From contig JAJEFJ010000033.1 of NCBI GenBank assembly GCA_022820485.1, forward strand, positions 1 to 33,832: 33,832 nucleotides of DNA, in the 5' to 3' direction. The stretch's first letter is position 1, and each line of letters begins with the position of its first letter. This DNA is from Candidatus Latescibacterota bacterium. Its GTDB lineage: Bacteria; Latescibacterota; UBA2968; UBA8231. A program made the translations under genes and the position numbers. Positions 31,658-33,832 of the stretch are shown here, in pieces. The notes below the pieces were generated by a model. The model ran no database searches. It saw only the letters and a list, made by a program, of their open reading frames with translations, and was not told the origin of the DNA.

Positions 31658-33664
31658 CTAATACGCCACTGCTACGGAGCGAAACGCCGCGTCCGTAGCG
31701 CGGTCCACATCGACAGTTAGACGGAGGATATAGAGGCCCGGCGGCAGCTCCTGGCCATCGCCATCGGTGCCGGGCCACGAGAAGTGAATCCGGCCGCTGG
31801 TTATCTGGGTTTGCTGCAACACTCCGATGCGCGTTCCCGTCAGCCCGTAGAGTTCGAGCCGGGCGATGCCAGCACCGGCGTTATCGACGTTGATGAGGTC
31901 GTACTCGATCAGCAACTCGTCATTGACCCGATCTCCATTTGGCGTTACCACCCGAGAAGACAGATCGAAGCGCCCTATGGACTGCTTGCCCGTTTGTTGC
32001 AGAGCCACACTGAGCTTGTTGTTATCCACTAGATCGTCGGCATTGCCCGGCGTCATTGGTTGGCGCACTTCGTAGGGCCGTTCGCTGTCCCAGACCGCGC
32101 CGGGAAATACCGTGCCAAAACGGAACACCTCGGCCACGAAAACGACTTCGATCAACTCCCCCGAACGGTCATCGCCGATGCGGGGGATCCGCACTTCTAG
32201 GCCGGTGTCGTCCACCCGCAGGGCCTCCCACTCCACTTCGACACCGCTAATGGACACGGATTCGATCCTCGGCTCGATCGGCGTGCGGATCTCAATAGTG
32301 TCGAAACCCGACTCCCCCAGTTGGACCTCGGGCAATACCTTGTAAACAAACCGCGTCGGCTCGCCAGCACCGACGACAGCGGGTGCTATTTCGGCCACGA
32401 CGCCCGCTGCCATGGGCGGTTGCGTAACGGCGAATTGGAGATAGTCGAGCTGGCTGTTTTCCTCTCCTGGCGGCGAGTGGAAATCGGCCTTGAACTGGAG
32501 GAACTGACGGGGTTTGAGGCGGCTCAACTCGGCCCGGCCGTCCGCAAAAGAAAAGAAAGGGGGCCACAGTTCCCAATTCTGTTCGTCGGGGGTTATGCCC
32601 GCCTTCTCTCCGCCTTCCAACCTGGCGTAGGTGGTGCGACTGAGGGGTTGGCCATTGGCAGCGAAACGAGACCTTTCATCTCCTCTGAAGGTAAAACGCC
32701 AGTACGTATTGGGATCGGATGTGTCGCCACCGCGGGCAGTTAGGTCGATGCGCCCGGTCGGTGCTTGGTTGCCGGACCAGGTCAATTCTCCCAGCACGGC
32801 CGGGCCGCCCAAATCGATAATACTCGAAATGTAGCTGGCAAAGGGAGCCGACCCCGTGCCAAAAATCTGGAACTCGGCGATTTCCCATTTGCCCTGAGGA
32901 GACTCGAACATGAGGATTTGCACAGGCTCGGGAGGCAACTGAAAGTCTAGGACTGCGTCTGTGTTCTCCAGGTGCTCGACGACGACATTCCAGTCGACAA
33001 ATGCCTTGCCGCGCCAAGTCAACTTGATTTCCCGCTCTCCGTCTTTGAGCGCATCCCCGTCGTTGGTGCCCAACCGGAAGGAGCGCGGGAAAAAGGTGTC
33101 GCCCCGTCTCGGAGTGCCAAAAAATCGAACTCGGTCGATGATAAACGCCCCGCCCAAATCGAATTTGAAATACCTGCATTGCGCAATGGGATCACCCCCG
33201 AGGGCATCCATGATGCCTCTTCTCCCCGGGGTGCCATTAGCACAGCGCAGACTGCCTCCTATATCCCCTGAAAAGGCCGTGGTCTCGTCGTCGTCAAAGA
33301 GGAAATCTAGCTGCGCCTCATCTTTCCAGCCGTAGCCATCGTTGATCTTGATGGACCCTCCTCGTTCGCGGATCAACGGCGTGAGATTGACCTCTTTGTC
33401 CAGAGTTTGGGGCCGAATGTGACCCGGTTCTAGGTCGAGCAGGTTGACGCTGCCAAAGTCGTCATCCTCGAAAGACATCCAAGATCGCTGCTCGAAGCGG
33501 AAAGATTCGGGTGGAACGCCGAAATCGGCCGCCTCGGGCGCGGGCAGATCTTCGCCGCCGATCCGGTAAACCGTCAATGCCCCGCTGTCTTGGTGCCCCC
33601 AAAGGGCAAGACAGAACCCAAAACACAGCAGGGACGTTAGGCGGCCTATTTGGACCAATGGCAT
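31658..33664 (-). CDS. Large secreted protein, partner of the downstream discoidin-type protein
   Basis: A 668-residue protein starting at the ATG at 33664 (GAGGA eight bases upstream), with a hydrophobic signal (LTSLLCFGFCLALWG). Residues 105-290 resemble one discoidin/F5-8C-like unit (LDFLFDDDETTAFSGD, YFKFDLGGAFIIDRVRFFG, GKWEIAEFQIFGTG). The middle (300-560) has several beta-rich segments. Residues 572-668 repeat the same C-terminal module as the next protein: VVTPNGDRVND, FSWPGTDGDGQELPPGLYILRL, ending SVAVAY. Upstream sequence to the window end (33665-33832) shows no gene, so this is likely the first gene of a minus-strand run that continues with the second secreted protein, the YcsI-like gene and the PPIase. 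Likely an extracellular or outer-surface protein working with its neighbour. Confidence 0.8.
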   Translation of the reverse strand: MPLVQIGRLTSLLCFGFCLALWGHQDSGALTVYRIGGEDLPAPEAADFGVPPESFRFEQRSWMSFEDDDFGSVNLLDLEPGHIRPQTLDKEVNLTPLIRERGGSIKINDGYGWKDEAQLDFLFDDDETTAFSGDIGGSLRCANGTPGRRGIMDALGGDPIAQCRYFKFDLGGAFIIDRVRFFGTPRRGDTFFPRSFRLGTNDGDALKDGEREIKLTWRGKAFVDWNVVVEHLENTDAVLDFQLPPEPVQILMFESPQGKWEIAEFQIFGTGSAPFASYISSIIDLGGPAVLGELTWSGNQAPTGRIDLTARGGDTSDPNTYWRFTFRGDERSRFAANGQPLSRTTYARLEGGEKAGITPDEQNWELWPPFFSFADGRAELSRLKPRQFLQFKADFHSPPGEENSQLDYLQFAVTQPPMAAGVVAEIAPAVVGAGEPTRFVYKVLPEVQLGESGFDTIEIRTPIEPRIESVSISGVEVEWEALRVDDTGLEVRIPRIGDDRSGELIEVVFVAEVFRFGTVFPGAVWDSERPYEVRQPMTPGNADDLVDNNKLSVALQQTGKQSIGRFDLSSRVVTPNGDRVNDELLIEYDLINVDNAGAGIARLELYGLTGTRIGVLQQTQITSGRIHFSWPGTDGDGQELPPGLYILRLTVDVDRATDAAFRSVAVAY

Positions 33665-33832
33665 TATTCGTTCCTCTTTTTCAGGGGTGCTACACATTAA
33701 TATACAAAACGTGATGTGCGACTTTTTACATCTGTACGAGTCCGTCGAAGTCCAGCGGTTGTCTTTTGAGTTGTATATTGAGCCCTACACAGATGGTATG
33801 GGTGAGTATCTTGGTGGTCCATAGGCTCTGCA

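Noticed and set aside
33665..33832. Clear promoter upstream of the secreted-protein operon
   Set aside because: AT-rich blocks such as TATTAAT exist, but no -35/-10 pair with acceptable spacing stood out, so I did not list one.

Overview
The window reads as an uncultured, moderately GC-rich bacterium. The following gene families together are characteristic of genomes from Latescibacterota, Poribacteria and related FCB/PVC-type environmental lineages: DUF6785-type membrane protein, phytanoyl-CoA dioxygenase-like enzyme, HpaI aldolase, UxuA-like dehydratase, CRTAC1-type protein, M28/FtsX fusion, and secreted proteins ending in a gliding/FlgD-like Ig domain. The phylum is an inference; no rRNA or marker gene is present. 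I saw no tRNA, rRNA, CRISPR array or complete insertion sequence.

Left edge (1-3.6 kb): a minus-strand Rpn-type PD-(D/E)XK nuclease gene runs off the left end. It is followed by a roughly 500 bp repeat-rich non-coding stretch, then a multi-pass membrane protein (DUF6785/DUF6784) and a small coiled-coil membrane protein. A very large fusion protein follows (3.57-7.97 kb): a degenerate M28-peptidase-like ectodomain joined to an FtsX/MacB-type permease.

Carbohydrate/small-molecule block (7.97-16.85 kb): a PhyH dioxygenase fused to HEAT repeats is divergent from an aldolase / mannonate dehydratase-like / sugar isomerase-like trio. This meets head-on a tightly packed minus-strand operon of four genes: DegT-type aminotransferase, isochorismatase-like protein, and two paralogous CE4-deacetylase-like proteins. 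A 178 bp MITE-like element with 14 bp inverted ends and a 5 bp target duplication sits between the two paralogues. It carries two common palindromic repeats inside it.

Envelope block (17-33.8 kb): TPR lipoprotein; pentapeptide-repeat protein with a channel-like C-terminus; CRTAC1-type lipoprotein; aldo/keto reductase; two lipoproteins of the SurA/parvulin type on either side of a membrane-fused spermidine-synthase-like protein; a YcsI/DUF1445 putative hydro-lyase; and two large paired secreted proteins with discoidin-like regions and the same C-terminal sorting-like domain. The PPIases could serve the folding or export of the two surface proteins, but this is inferred only from proximity.

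The most novel-looking items are the MITE-like element with related ends elsewhere in the window, the four-gene aminotransferase/deacetylase operon, the pentapeptide-channel plus CRTAC1 pair, and the enzyme folds that appear to have lost catalytic residues (M28 domain, isochorismatase).
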